From NCBI RefSeq assembly GCF_020687825.1, contig NZ_JAJEWP010000006.1, positions 1 to 64,000 on the forward strand: a stretch of 64,000 nucleotides of DNA. Direction: 5' to 3'. Below, piece after piece: positions 26,408 through 35,959 of the stretch. The translations under genes and the position numbers were made by a program. This DNA comes from Fluctibacter halophilus (GTDB lineage: Bacteria > Pseudomonadota > Gammaproteobacteria > Enterobacterales > Alteromonadaceae). The first letter of the stretch is position 1. Every line of letters begins with the position of its first letter. Under the pieces are notes generated by a model, which saw only the letters and a program-made list of their open reading frames with translations, did no database searches and had not been told where the DNA came from.

Positions 26408-26421
26408 TGACCAAATGGTCA
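26408..26421. promoter_or_regulatory. Palindrome upstream of the protease promoter
   Basis: TGACCAAATGGTCA is a perfect inverted repeat with 6-base arms, ending 10 bases before the -35 box at 26432. Its position suits an activator site. The regulator is unknown. Confidence 0.4.
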
Positions 26422-26431
26422 ACTTTGTGCA

Positions 26432-26460
26432 TTGACAGTGGCTTTGAGGCGGTTGAAAAT
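26432..26460 (+). promoter_or_regulatory. Candidate promoter of the secreted protease gene
   Basis: Perfect -35 TTGACA (26432-26437) and GAAAAT (26455-26460) with a 17-base spacer, about 65 bases before the chosen start codon. Confidence 0.5.
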
Positions 26461-26524
26461 GCTGCCTGCAGAGCGGGAAGGACTCTGTCAAAACAATAAC
26501 TACAGTGCGGATTGCCCCGCCGAA

Positions 26525-28645
26525 ATGGAAAAAATGATGAAAACGAAACTGCTTGTGTCGGCCTTGGCCGCGTTGTCTTGCGCCGCCCTACCTACAATGG
26601 CTGCAGAAACGCCCAAAGCCATTAAAAAAGCCCAGCTAAAACTTCCTGTCAGCCCCAAAATTGTTGGTGGTGAAGAAGCGCAGGAAGGTGATTTCCCCGC
26701 TATCGTAGCGCTGGTTGCCACCTATCAGGAAGTCCAGACGTCACTCAGCGTTGATGGCGTTGACTACGCATCTCAGGCATTTAATTTTGGCCCTAGTGGC
26801 TCTGCGACCGGCGAAGTGGTTGATTGCGGACTCGGTGGGGACGTGTGTGCCGATGTAAACGGTAAAATCTGTCTGATTGAGCGTGGTGAATTTAATTTCT
26901 CCGACAAAGCCGACAACTGTGAAGCAGGTGGCGGTATTGGTGCCATCATCTACAACAACGACGTTGGTGATATTAACGGCACCTTGGGCGAAGACTTTGC
27001 CGGTGGCATTCCAGTGGTTGCAATCAGCCAGGACGACGGCAAGGCGATCGCGGAACTCGACGCGCCAACGGCGACCATTGAAGTGGCTGAATCTTCGACT
27101 CTGGTACAAGACTCCAGCTGTGGCGCAAGCTTCATCGGCGACAAGTGGGTATTGACTGCCGCACACTGTGTCGAGGGCGTATCCCCTGACAGCATGAAGG
27201 TCAATATTGGCGAATTTGATTTGCGTGACGGTGCCGAGAACGCCATCGATATCGCCAACATCTACATGCATCCCCAATACGATGCCGTGGCGCTGAACTA
27301 CGATATCGCACTGCTTGAACTGACAGAGTCTGTTGATGCACCTGTTATGACACTGGCGGACAAAGCATCCACTGATCAGTGGGCAGCTGAAAATGCCACC
27401 GTCACTGTTGCTGGCTGGGGTGGCCGTCTTGGCTATGCGCCGGGTGAAGGCCCTACCGGCGACTTCCCGGACATCCTGCATCGCGTGGATATGGAACTGC
27501 GCACCAACAACGAATGTGCCACAATCCTTGGCGACAGCTTTGGCGTGCCCGGCGCAACACCTGAAGAAGCGGGTATTACCGATGTTATGCTGTGTGCCAC
27601 GGTACCCGAGGGTGGTAAAGGTTCCTGTCAGGGTGACAGTGGTGGTCCGCTGATGGTCAGCACCGGCGCAGGCTGGGAGCAGGTTGGTATCGTCAGCTGG
27701 GGCTACGGTTGTGCCGCGCAAGGCTTCCCAGGTGTTTATGCCCGGGTTGCCGAATTACGCGGTTACGTCGATGCTGTCACCAGTGGTCTGGTGATCAACA
27801 ACAGCCCTGACCTGGTACTTGCGCCGGTAGGGTATGCGCAGCAAGCCACACTGACCTTGACCAATAACAGTGATATGACCGTGTCTCCCACCGTTGCAGT
27901 GGAAGGCAGTGACGACGTGTTGGTCGACACCGCCGCCTGTACCGATCTGGCTCCGGCCAGCAGTTGTGAACTCAACGTCAGTGTTGCCGCCAGTGCAGCC
28001 GGCCAGCAAACGGCGACGCTTGTCGTAGATGCAGGCATGGACATCGCTACCAGCGGTGTAACGTTCAGCTTCGACTCACTGGACACATCCACAGAAGCCG
28101 ATGGTGTCGCAGGGGAAAGCAACAGTGCCGTAAGCTGGTTCTCAGGCGGCGATGCACCGTGGGCTGCCAGCGATGTTGAGGGCGTGGTTGCCGGTATCAT
28201 CGATCACAGCCAGAGCTCTTCTCTGCTGGCGCAGATTGAAGGTGAAGGCACCGTGACCTTTGACTGGTCTGTGTGTTCAGAAGAAAACACCGAAGCGCCA
28301 GATGATGCGGCAGAAGTGTACGATGCCATGTTCCTGACCGTAAACGGTGAGCTGACCGACTTTATTGCCGGCGATGTGGATTTCACCAGCAAATCGGTTG
28401 TACTGGGTGAAGGTACTCACCTGATTGAATGGACCTTCAGCAAAGACGGTAGCGTCACCGAAAGCTGTGGTACCGCAGGTGAAGTCGCCGAATTTGCCGC
28501 CGTTCGCCGTGTTACGTTCACGCCGAAAGCGACCCCGGTAGCACCGCCTACGCCACCGACCGATTCTGGTTCCAGTGGTGGTAGCCTGGGCTGGTTGAGT
28601 CTGGCGCTGGTCGGCTTGCTGGGTCTGCGTCGTCGCATGCACTAA
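26525..28645 (+). CDS. Secreted trypsin-like protease with inserted PA domain and GlyGly-CTERM
   Basis: 706 residues from ATG 26525 (ATG 26534 or 26537 also possible); the longer frame from 26432 lacks a signal peptide at its front. A signal peptide is followed by the activation site KIVGGEEAQEGDFPAIVALV (45-64). A PA-like domain (about 65-196, GKICLIERGEFNFSDKADNC) interrupts the trypsin domain. The trypsin fold then resumes with catalytic His 214 (LTAAHC), Asp 260 (YDIALLEL) and Ser 372 (GSCQGDSGGPL). Two beta-rich domains and a GlyGly-CTERM tail (GGSLGWLSLALVGLLGLRRR) follow, marking type II secretion and rhombosortase processing. Confidence 0.9.
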   Translation: MEKMMKTKLLVSALAALSCAALPTMAAETPKAIKKAQLKLPVSPKIVGGEEAQEGDFPAIVALVATYQEVQTSLSVDGVDYASQAFNFGPSGSATGEVVDCGLGGDVCADVNGKICLIERGEFNFSDKADNCEAGGGIGAIIYNNDVGDINGTLGEDFAGGIPVVAISQDDGKAIAELDAPTATIEVAESSTLVQDSSCGASFIGDKWVLTAAHCVEGVSPDSMKVNIGEFDLRDGAENAIDIANIYMHPQYDAVALNYDIALLELTESVDAPVMTLADKASTDQWAAENATVTVAGWGGRLGYAPGEGPTGDFPDILHRVDMELRTNNECATILGDSFGVPGATPEEAGITDVMLCATVPEGGKGSCQGDSGGPLMVSTGAGWEQVGIVSWGYGCAAQGFPGVYARVAELRGYVDAVTSGLVINNSPDLVLAPVGYAQQATLTLTNNSDMTVSPTVAVEGSDDVLVDTAACTDLAPASSCELNVSVAASAAGQQTATLVVDAGMDIATSGVTFSFDSLDTSTEADGVAGESNSAVSWFSGGDAPWAASDVEGVVAGIIDHSQSSSLLAQIEGEGTVTFDWSVCSEENTEAPDDAAEVYDAMFLTVNGELTDFIAGDVDFTSKSVVLGEGTHLIEWTFSKDGSVTESCGTAGEVAEFAAVRRVTFTPKATPVAPPTPPTDSGSSGGSLGWLSLALVGLLGLRRRMH

Positions 28646-28666
28646 CAGCAACCGTCGTAACAAGCT

Positions 28667-28698
28667 AAAAAAAGCCCGGCCATATGGCCGGGCTTTTT
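28667..28698. terminator. Bidirectional Rho-independent terminator
   Basis: AAGCCCGGCCATATGGCCGGGCTT is a perfect palindromic stem with A-tract and T-tract on its two sides. It separates the converging protease and mazG genes. Confidence 0.9.
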
Positions 28699-28733
28699 GT
28701 TATCACTATAACGAATTGAGTATCTGCTGTGGC

Positions 28734-29528
28734 TCAATTCGACGATTCGTTACCTTTCACCTGCTGCCAGGCTTCCTCCATTTCTTGCAAAGAGGCATCT
28801 TGCAAGCGACTGCCCAACTGCGCTTCAACCCCACGAAAGCGCCGTTCAAATTTGCGGTTCGCATCCACCAGCGCCTGCTCGGGATTCACCCCGACGTGAC
28901 GAGCCAAATTCACCACCGCAAACAACAGATCGCCGATTTCCTCTGCCAATGCAGTGGTATCCATCGACTCTGCTGCCAATTCCTCACCGCACTCGTCCAC
29001 TTCCTCGCGAACTTTGTCCAGCACCGGCAACGCAGAGTCCCAGTCAAATCCAACCTTGGCGCATTGCTTTTGCAGCTTCTGCGCGCGCAACAACGGCGCC
29101 ATGCCGGTGGGCACGTTGGCCAATATGCTGGTATCCTGATGACCCTTCTGCGCCCGTTCCTGCTGCTTTATCGCTTCCCATTGACGGTGTAAATCCTGTT
29201 CATCGACCGACTGATTGGCAAACACATGAGGATGCCGTCGTTCCAGCTTGTCAGCAATACTGCCGGCAACCCGTTCAAAATCGAAAGCGCCCTCTTCCTG
29301 ACCGAGTTGGGCATAAAACACCACCTGGAACAGTACGTCACCGAGCTCGTCACAAATGTCTTCCCGATCGCCTGATGCGATGGCGTCGGCCAATTCATAG
29401 GCTTCTTCCAATGTGTGAGGCACAATGCTGGAAAACGTCTGGGCCCGATCCCAGGGACATCCACCGTCAGGATCTCGTAAAGCCCGCATAATGTTGAGCA
29501 AACGCTCGGTTTGCGGCAATCCGGCCAT
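28734..29528 (-). CDS. mazG: Nucleoside triphosphate pyrophosphohydrolase MazG
   Basis: 264 residues, two tandem MazG domains. The first carries GGCPWDRAQTFSSIVPHTLEE and the metal-binding EEAYE with DELGDVLFQVVF. The second has VREEVDECGEEL and EEIGDLLFAVVN. It hydrolyses (d)NTPs to the monophosphate and in E. coli lowers ppGpp during starvation. It is the last gene of the operon, two bases after relA, which is the usual functional partnership. Confidence 0.96.
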   Translation of the reverse strand: MAGLPQTERLLNIMRALRDPDGGCPWDRAQTFSSIVPHTLEEAYELADAIASGDREDICDELGDVLFQVVFYAQLGQEEGAFDFERVAGSIADKLERRHPHVFANQSVDEQDLHRQWEAIKQQERAQKGHQDTSILANVPTGMAPLLRAQKLQKQCAKVGFDWDSALPVLDKVREEVDECGEELAAESMDTTALAEEIGDLLFAVVNLARHVGVNPEQALVDANRKFERRFRGVEAQLGSRLQDASLQEMEEAWQQVKGNESSN

Positions 29529-29529
29529 A

Positions 29530-31686
29530 TCAGCGATCCAACCTGATCACATCACTTACTCCTTTAACCTGTTTCAGCCGGGTGATGGTTTTGGACAGGC
29601 TGTTGAGATCTTTGACCTCCAGCCGGAGCTTGATTTTGGCGGTGTGATCCTGAGTATTGCTGAGGCTGTTAACCCCCAGTAAGCCAACTTTTTCGTTCGC
29701 CAGCACGGTAGTAATGTCGCGCAGAATACCGTCGCGATCAGCACTGTAGACGTCCACTTCCGCCTGGAAAGCACCGGCATGCTCATTGGCCCAGTTGACA
29801 TCAATCTGACGCTCCGGGTGCTGATCCAACAGGTGCTGCAATTGCTCACAGTTTTCCCGGTGCACACTGACACCACGTCCCTGGGTGATGTAGCCCTGGA
29901 TCGGGTCGCCCGGCAACGGCTGACAACATTTGGCCAGTTGACTCATCAGGTGACCGACACCTTCCACTACCACACTGTCTTTGGCGGTTTTGCCTTTAGG
30001 GGTCTTACGCGCTTTGAGACGGGGATCGATTTCGGGTGGCGGGGCATGCAATTGCTGCAGAAAATTAACCACCTGCATGATGCGTACATCACCACCACCA
30101 ACGGCGGCATACAAGTCATCCAATGAATGAACATTAAAGCGCTCACAGGCTTTCACGGTTTCCTTCAACGGGATACCGGCCTTGGTCAGTTCATGTTCCA
30201 GCATGTCCTTGCCGGCTTGCAGGTTCTTGTCACGATCCTGCTTCTTAAACCAGGTATGAATTTTGGCCCGCGCGCGGGAAGAATGCACATAGCCCAGGCC
30301 CGGATGCATCCAGTCACGACTGGGGTTGGGTTCGCTGCCGGTCAGCACTTCGACCTGATCACCGGTCTGCAATTGATACGTGAAGGGTACGATGCGTCCA
30401 CTGACTTTCGCACCGATGCAACAATGCCCTACGTTACTGTGAATGTAATAGGCGAAATCCAGCGGCGTTGAGCCCAATGGCAGGTCGACTACGTCACCTC
30501 TGGGAGTGAACACGTAAACCCTATCGTCAAACACCTGGCTGCGCAGCTCTTCGACCAGATCTCCTGACTCAGCCACTTCTTCCTGCCATGACAGGATTTT
30601 ACGCAACCAGTTGATCTTGTCTTCGTACGCGGAGCGTTCACTGCTGACACCCTCTTTGTATTTCCAATGCGCTGCGACACCCAGCTCAGCGTCCTGGTGC
30701 ATTTGCTGGGTACGGATCTGAATTTCCACAGAACGCCCGGCGGGACCGACAATCACGGTATGAATCGACTGATAGCCGTTCGGTTTAGGGGTTGCAATGT
30801 AATCATCAAACTCCCGCGGAATATGTTTGTACAGTGAATGCACCACACCCAGCGCCCCATAACAGTCCTGTAACCGTTCGGCGATAATACGCACCGCGCG
30901 GATGTCAAAAAGCTGTTCAAAGGTCAGGTGCTTTTTCTGCATCTTTTTCCAGATGCTGTAGATGTGCTTGGGGCGTCCATAGACCTCGGCGCGAATATTG
31001 GCATCATCCAGCGCCTTTTGCAGGTCGGCGACAAAGGTCTTAATGTACGACTGGCGATCAGCACGGCGTTCATCCAACCAACCGGCAATTTGTTTGTAGG
31101 TCTGTGGGTGCAGGTAGCGAAAAGACATATCCTCCAGCTCCCACTTGAGCTGGCCGATCCCCAGACGATTCGCCAAAGGCGCATAGATGTTGGCGCACTC
31201 CCGCGCCACCAGTACACGGGTTTCTTCGTCGGCATCTTTGAGTTGCTGTAGCGCGCAGATACGCTCTGCCAACTTAATCAGCACCGCCCGCACATCTTCT
31301 ACCATGGCCAGCAGCATGCGACGAATATTATCAATCTGACCTTCATCGGCTTTGCGGCCGTTACGGGCATGCAACGATTTGATCGCGTCCATCCGTCGTA
31401 CACCACAAACCAGCTTCTGGATCGCCGGTCCGAACTGCTCACCGACCTCTTCATCGGTCAACTCGTGCTGCTGACAATAGGGAAACACCAATGACGCCTG
31501 CAGGGTTTCATCGTCCATGTTCAGCTCGTGCAGTATTTCAACCATCTCCTGCCCGACCAGTAAAATGTCCGGGGTCTGGGAAATGCTGCGTAACTTGTCC
31601 TTGGTGGACGCTTTCAGCTTCAGGCTGTCCAGCCATTCTTCAAATGGCGGACGGTCGGGTTTGTGCACCTTACGGATAGAAACCAT
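29530..31686 (-). CDS. relA: GTP pyrophosphokinase RelA
   Basis: Start at 31686 (MVSIRKVHKPDRP) keeps the gene clear of rlmD; the longer frame from 31728 would overlap it. The protein has 718 residues. The N-terminal hydrolase-like domain lacks the HD metal motif (RMDAIKSLHARNG), as in synthetase-only RelA. The synthetase domain has YGRPKHIYSIWKKMQKK and YIATPKPNGYQSIHT. TGS (VYVFTPRGDVVDLPLGSTPL) and C-terminal ACT domains follow. It makes (p)ppGpp on ribosomes with uncharged tRNA. Confidence 0.97.
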   Translation of the reverse strand: MVSIRKVHKPDRPPFEEWLDSLKLKASTKDKLRSISQTPDILLVGQEMVEILHELNMDDETLQASLVFPYCQQHELTDEEVGEQFGPAIQKLVCGVRRMDAIKSLHARNGRKADEGQIDNIRRMLLAMVEDVRAVLIKLAERICALQQLKDADEETRVLVARECANIYAPLANRLGIGQLKWELEDMSFRYLHPQTYKQIAGWLDERRADRQSYIKTFVADLQKALDDANIRAEVYGRPKHIYSIWKKMQKKHLTFEQLFDIRAVRIIAERLQDCYGALGVVHSLYKHIPREFDDYIATPKPNGYQSIHTVIVGPAGRSVEIQIRTQQMHQDAELGVAAHWKYKEGVSSERSAYEDKINWLRKILSWQEEVAESGDLVEELRSQVFDDRVYVFTPRGDVVDLPLGSTPLDFAYYIHSNVGHCCIGAKVSGRIVPFTYQLQTGDQVEVLTGSEPNPSRDWMHPGLGYVHSSRARAKIHTWFKKQDRDKNLQAGKDMLEHELTKAGIPLKETVKACERFNVHSLDDLYAAVGGGDVRIMQVVNFLQQLHAPPPEIDPRLKARKTPKGKTAKDSVVVEGVGHLMSQLAKCCQPLPGDPIQGYITQGRGVSVHRENCEQLQHLLDQHPERQIDVNWANEHAGAFQAEVDVYSADRDGILRDITTVLANEKVGLLGVNSLSNTQDHTAKIKLRLEVKDLNSLSKTITRLKQVKGVSDVIRLDR

Positions 31687-31711
31687 GGTGTAACAGATCC
31701 TCGTTGCGTGT

Positions 31712-33052
31712 TCAGTGCTTACGCACAAACAGTGCCATCAATTCAGTGTGCGCAGTTTGTGGGAACATATCCATCAAACCGATTTTCTCCAGTGTAAACG
31801 GGCCATCCAGTAATACCCTCGCATCCCGTACAAAGGTTGCAGGATTGCAGGACACATACAATACATGGCTATGGTGGCTATTGGCCAGTGACTGACAGGT
31901 TTCGTAGGCACCTTCTCGGGCCGGGTCCAGCAACACTTTATTGAATCCGTTATCGCTGATCGGCGCGGCCAACTGCTCAGGCTGGCTCAAGTCAGCCACG
32001 TCAAAACGCGCATTATCAATGCCATTTTTAAGTGCATTGCTGTGTGCCCGATGCACCATTGTGGTGATCCCTTCGATGCCCAGTACCTGTTCACAGTGGC
32101 CTGCCAGCGGCAGACTGAAATTACCCAATCCACAATACAGGTCCAGCAATCTGTCCGAGGGCTGCAAGTCCAGCCAATGTGCGGCCTGAGCAACCATGCG
32201 CTGATTGATTTGGCGATTGACCTGCAAAAAGTCACTGTCGGTCACCGTCAGGTGCAATTCACCATCCGGTGAATAGGTCATGGGTGCATCATCGTCGCCC
32301 AGCACGGTATGATTTTCATCGCTGTGTTCCAGCAACACCCTGCACTCATGTTGTTGGGCAAATTCCCGCCACAACGCAATATCCGCCTCACCCACAGTGC
32401 GAGTTAGCCGCACGCTGACCTGGACACGGTTTTCGCCGGACAACAAACTGATGTGTCCGATGGCCATTGGCGCCTTCAGATCATCCAGTACCCGATGCAA
32501 CGGTAGCAGCAATGCATTCAGTTGCGGTTCCAGGATAGGACAACTGTCAACGTCGACAACCGTTTTACTGCTTTGGCCGCGAAAGCCGAGCAAACGTTGA
32601 TCCGGTCGCCGGGCATCGACGGCCAGACGCGTCTTACGTCGGTACGCCAGGGGTTGCCCACTCAAAGGCGCTTGCCAAGGTACATCAGCCAGCGCGCATT
32701 GGCGCTGCAACAGACTTGTCAGTGCCGATTGCTTGTGCACTAACGCTCGCTCAGGGTCGACGTGCTGCAACTGACAACCGCCGCAACGTCCAAACAGTGG
32801 ACAAACGGGGGTTATCCTGTCCGGTGACGGTGAGTGAATATGGCTGACATGCCCTCGCCACAGGCGTTTCTGACGGTCATCCACACGCACATCCACCCGC
32901 TCTCCCGGCAAGGCGCCATTGACAAACAACACCGGCTGATGCCCAGGCACGACGCCAACACCGCGGTGATCCCAATGGTCTATCTCAACATGGTTGACCG
33001 TTGCAGGGAGGTTGCGAGCGGGCTGCTTGCCCGGTTTAAACACCCTTGCCAT
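31712..33052 (-). CDS. rlmD: 23S rRNA m5U1939 methyltransferase RlmD
   Basis: 446 residues. The TRAM domain (about 15-75) is followed by cysteines of a 4Fe-4S cluster (CPLFGRCGGCQLQH plus a later CPI). The SAM-binding motif is LLDLYCGLGNFSLPLAG and the catalytic cysteine lies in VLYVSCNPATFVRD. It methylates U1939 of 23S rRNA. It is one base after acpS and 25 bases before relA in one operon. Confidence 0.96.
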   Translation of the reverse strand: MARVFKPGKQPARNLPATVNHVEIDHWDHRGVGVVPGHQPVLFVNGALPGERVDVRVDDRQKRLWRGHVSHIHSPSPDRITPVCPLFGRCGGCQLQHVDPERALVHKQSALTSLLQRQCALADVPWQAPLSGQPLAYRRKTRLAVDARRPDQRLLGFRGQSSKTVVDVDSCPILEPQLNALLLPLHRVLDDLKAPMAIGHISLLSGENRVQVSVRLTRTVGEADIALWREFAQQHECRVLLEHSDENHTVLGDDDAPMTYSPDGELHLTVTDSDFLQVNRQINQRMVAQAAHWLDLQPSDRLLDLYCGLGNFSLPLAGHCEQVLGIEGITTMVHRAHSNALKNGIDNARFDVADLSQPEQLAAPISDNGFNKVLLDPAREGAYETCQSLANSHHSHVLYVSCNPATFVRDARVLLDGPFTLEKIGLMDMFPQTAHTELMALFVRKH

Positions 33053-33053
33053 A

Positions 33054-33434
33054 TCAACGCTGCTCTAAAATAACAGTGGCCGTGGCATAGCGCTGTTCAT
33101 CGGCGATCGATAACCAGCTGTGCGTGATGCCGCGCTGCTCGCACAGCGTTGCAAAATGACCATTAAAGCGCAAAAACGGCTGGCCATTGTCGTGATTCCC
33201 CACTTCAATGTGTTGCCAGCTGATGCCGTTACCAATGCCAGTGCCCAACGCTTTGACCGCCGCTTCTTTGGCGGCAAACCGTTTGGCCAGAAACCGCGCC
33301 GGGTAACGATGCTGGCGGTAGGCTTCCAGCTCATTGTCAGTCAATACCCGCTGGGCCAGGCGCTCAGATTGCTCCACATGACCGGCAATACGGGCGATTT
33401 CAACGATGTCAGTACCTATCCCACAGACACTCAT
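33054..33434 (-). CDS. acpS: Holo-[acyl-carrier-protein] synthase
   Basis: 126 residues, normal AcpS length. Motifs are [12 protein letters not shown] near the N-terminus and [19 protein letters not shown], which hold the magnesium and CoA-binding residues. It transfers 4'-phosphopantetheine from CoA to apo-ACP for fatty acid synthesis. Its start overlaps the pdxJ stop by four bases, the common pdxJ-acpS arrangement. Confidence 0.97.
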   Translation of the reverse strand: MSVCGIGTDIVEIARIAGHVEQSERLAQRVLTDNELEAYRQHRYPARFLAKRFAAKEAAVKALGTGIGNGISWQHIEVGNHDNGQPFLRFNGHFATLCEQRGITHSWLSIADEQRYATATVILEQR

Positions 33435-34171
33435 GCGCCTCGTCTCGCCTCCTGCATCAGCGCTCGCATGTCCGCCACTGCACGATGCAAACCATCGAAG
33501 GCGGCCCGGGCGATAATGGCGTGACCAATATTCAGTTCAATCACTTGCTCGATGGCCGCGACAGGCTTGACGTTGTGGTAGTGCAGACCGTGACCGGCAT
33601 TGACGTTCAAACCGATGCTGGCGGCATACTCGATGCCCTCGCGCAACTTGGCCAGTTCTTCCTGCTGTTGGCTTTCACTGGCAGCCTCTGCATACTGCCC
33701 GGTGTGAATTTCAATGTAGGGTGCACCACACGCCTTAGCAGCATCAATCTGGCCACGCTCTGCATCGATAAACAGCGACACCTGGATCTCTTCGGCTGCC
33801 AGCCGACCACAGGCAGTACGAATTTTGTCAAACTGACCCGCGACGTCGAGCCCGCCCTCGGTGGTCAACTCTTCACGCTTTTCCGGTACCAGGCAGCAAA
33901 ACGCGGGACGCACTTCACTGGCGATCATCAGCATTTCCTCGGTCACCGCCATTTCCAGATTCATACGGGTATTCAGCGTCTGGCGTAACAGGCGCACATC
34001 ACGATCGGTGATATGCCGCCGGTCTTCACGCAAATGCACGGTGATACCATCTGCACCCGCCCGTTCTGCCACATCGGCGGCGTGGACCGGATCCGGATAA
34101 TGGGTGCCACGTGCATTGCGCAAGGTGGCGATATGATCAATGTTCACACCGAGCAGGATATCGTTTCTCAT
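33431..34171 (-). CDS. pdxJ: Pyridoxine 5'-phosphate synthase
   Basis: 246 residues. The TIM-barrel enzyme condenses 1-deoxyxylulose 5-phosphate with 3-amino-2-oxopropyl phosphate in vitamin B6 synthesis. Diagnostic segments are [39 protein letters not shown] and [13 protein letters not shown]. Overlaps recO and acpS by four bases each. Confidence 0.98.
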   Translation of the reverse strand: MRNDILLGVNIDHIATLRNARGTHYPDPVHAADVAERAGADGITVHLREDRRHITDRDVRLLRQTLNTRMNLEMAVTEEMLMIASEVRPAFCCLVPEKREELTTEGGLDVAGQFDKIRTACGRLAAEEIQVSLFIDAERGQIDAAKACGAPYIEIHTGQYAEAASESQQQEELAKLREGIEYAASIGLNVNAGHGLHYHNVKPVAAIEQVIELNIGHAIIARAAFDGLHRAVADMRALMQEARRGA

Positions 34172-34875
34172 CGTCGCTCCAATTGGATAAATAATTCTCT
34201 GCTTTTCAACGGCTTATCGCCGATCAGGGGATGCAATGCCAACCGCATGACCTGTTTGGCACAACGTAAACTGTCAGGCCCCCATCGACGTTCAGCCACA
34301 TCCAGCAACAGTTGTCCCTGCCACCGGGCATGGGCGCCGGTTCCGGCCACAACAAACCCCTGTTGGGCCATGTACGTGTATGTTTGTCCGGGATCTATCT
34401 CAGTCCCCGTTTCAGCATCATGTTGCCAATCAAAACCATAGCCCAAGTCCTCCAACAACACCCACTCAAATTCCCGTAATAAGGGCTGCAAAGGTGCACT
34501 CTGGGCCAGCGACAGCAAACTGTGCTCGTACTGGGCATACAGTGCATCCTGGGCGACCTGTGGCAATAACACACGATTGAGCAATTCATTCATGTACATA
34601 CCACAGAACAAGGCTTGCTCCCGCAACGCCAGGCGCGGCCCCAGGCTTTCAACACTGCGGAGATTTTTCAGTTCATGGCGACCGTACAGGTTGACTGACA
34701 GCGGCTGAAACGGCTGCAAAAGGCTTTTTTTATCACTTTTACTGCCCCGCACCCCTTTACACACCAGCGTCATTTTACCCCACTGACGGGAAAACAAGTC
34801 GACCAGTAGGCTGGTTTCCCGATAAGGTCGGCGATGCAGCACCCAGGCGTCAATGGCACTATCCTGAACACTCAT
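34168..34875 (-). CDS. recO: DNA repair protein RecO
   Basis: 235 residues. An N-terminal OB-fold ([35 protein letters not shown]) is followed by a helical C-terminal domain. RecO helps RecR load RecA on SSB-coated single strands. It lies between a small hypothetical gene and pdxJ, overlapping each by four bases. In many gammaproteobacteria recO follows era; that gene is not adjacent here. Confidence 0.95.
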   Translation of the reverse strand: MSVQDSAIDAWVLHRRPYRETSLLVDLFSRQWGKMTLVCKGVRGSKSDKKSLLQPFQPLSVNLYGRHELKNLRSVESLGPRLALREQALFCGMYMNELLNRVLLPQVAQDALYAQYEHSLLSLAQSAPLQPLLREFEWVLLEDLGYGFDWQHDAETGTEIDPGQTYTYMAQQGFVVAGTGAHARWQGQLLLDVAERRWGPDSLRCAKQVMRLALHPLIGDKPLKSRELFIQLERR

Positions 34876-35150
34876 GTGCGTTTAATTCTCACCACATTCA
34901 TGATTTCAAACGGCATGCCGGCCACCGTCTCGTGACTGGGGTAATACGTCAGATTAACCCGCGCGCCACGCAATGATGCATACTGGCCTTTACGGCGAAA
35001 CCGAAACGGTACGTCAATGCCATCCAGCATCAGCGTGTGCACAACCCAGTCATCGTCATCACGTTGCACATGCGAGACCACCTTGAGACCTTCGCTGTGG
35101 GTAAGGGACGGGTGCTTGTCGAGCAATTTTTTAACGCTTTTCGCGCTCAT
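34872..35150 (-). CDS. Small conserved-type hypothetical protein, head of the recO operon
   Basis: 92 residues, basic, no signal peptide or membrane helix. A compact beta-rich middle part is visible (WVVHTLMLDGIDVPFRFRRK, then NLTYYPSHETVAG). I do not recognise a family. Its stop overlaps recO by four bases, which makes it a genuine, co-translated gene and the first of a seven-gene operon running to mazG. Confidence 0.65.
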   Translation of the reverse strand: MSAKSVKKLLDKHPSLTHSEGLKVVSHVQRDDDDWVVHTLMLDGIDVPFRFRRKGQYASLRGARVNLTYYPSHETVAGMPFEIMNVVRIKRT

Positions 35151-35254
35151 ACGCCGCTCATCGTTTGATTCTGGGTTTCAGCTAACTGGTGTATTGCGGG
35201 CGCTTAGGATACCATGCCCGATGAAACTATTGGACATAGAAACAGGGATTTAGC

Positions 35255-35908
35255 GTGAAAAAAGTCCTCACCGCCAGTATCACGGCCATGCTGTTGTCGG
35301 CCTGCGGCGGCCCACCGGCAAAAACCGACTCACAACGCTTTCGTGACCAGGCCGATGCCGATGCCAACCACATTGTTGACAGCACCCGACACTGGATCAA
35401 AAACGACACTTTCAGCAACCCACAGGAACACCTGGCAGAGCTCGTGCTGATCCAGAAACGCTTGCGCGAGGTCCGCAAAGTCTACAGCGCCAAAGGGATC
35501 ACCGAGTGGCAACTCGACGGCTACCAGCAGATACAACAGGACATTGATGGCACCCTGCCACACCTGGCAACCCATGCAGAAGACTTATTACGTGAGTTGG
35601 TCGACCGCACAGAAGCGTTGCGAGCCCAAATAGAAGAAGTAAAAAACCGTCCATACAGCGCCCAACATATGGATCCCACCGGCATGGTCAGCCGCTTGTC
35701 GGACGAATATAACAACGCCATCGAAACTTGCTGCACCGCTGCACTGGCCGACATCCGTCGCCTGTTGGTGCGCGACAAAACCCGCTATGCAGATCACCTC
35801 GCACTGCTTAGCAACCTAACCCCGGCGCTGGAAAAAATGATCCGCTCACCCGAACACATTGCCGATTTCCGCCAGCGCATCGACGCGCTGCCTGACGTTC
35901 ACCCATAA
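35255..35908 (+). CDS. Putative lipoprotein, coiled-coil
   Basis: 217 residues. LLSACGG at residues 14-20 is a lipobox, so a lipid-anchored periplasmic protein is expected. The rest is highly charged and helical, with likely coiled-coil stretches (LAELVLIQKRLREVRKVY, EDLLRELVDRTEALRAQI). A CC pair occurs in NAIETCCTAALADIRR. No family recognised. It is transcribed divergently from the recO operon. Confidence 0.65.
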   Translation: MKKVLTASITAMLLSACGGPPAKTDSQRFRDQADADANHIVDSTRHWIKNDTFSNPQEHLAELVLIQKRLREVRKVYSAKGITEWQLDGYQQIQQDIDGTLPHLATHAEDLLRELVDRTEALRAQIEEVKNRPYSAQHMDPTGMVSRLSDEYNNAIETCCTAALADIRRLLVRDKTRYADHLALLSNLTPALEKMIRSPEHIADFRQRIDALPDVHP

Positions 35909-35930
35909 AAAAAGCGGGCCAATGGCCCGC
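35906..35930 (-). terminator. Terminator of the amylopullulanase gene
   Basis: GCGGGCC/GGCCCGC stem with a three-base loop. On the minus strand it is followed by seven T residues, so it ends the long amylopullulanase transcript. The A-tract includes the stop codon of the converging lipoprotein gene. Confidence 0.85.
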
Positions 35931-35959
35931 CACTCTCGCCCGTGTATAACCCGTAAGGC

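Noticed and set aside
26432-26524. Longer N-terminus for the trypsin-like protease
   Set aside because: It would start at the -35 box of the probable promoter and place 31 residues before the signal peptide.
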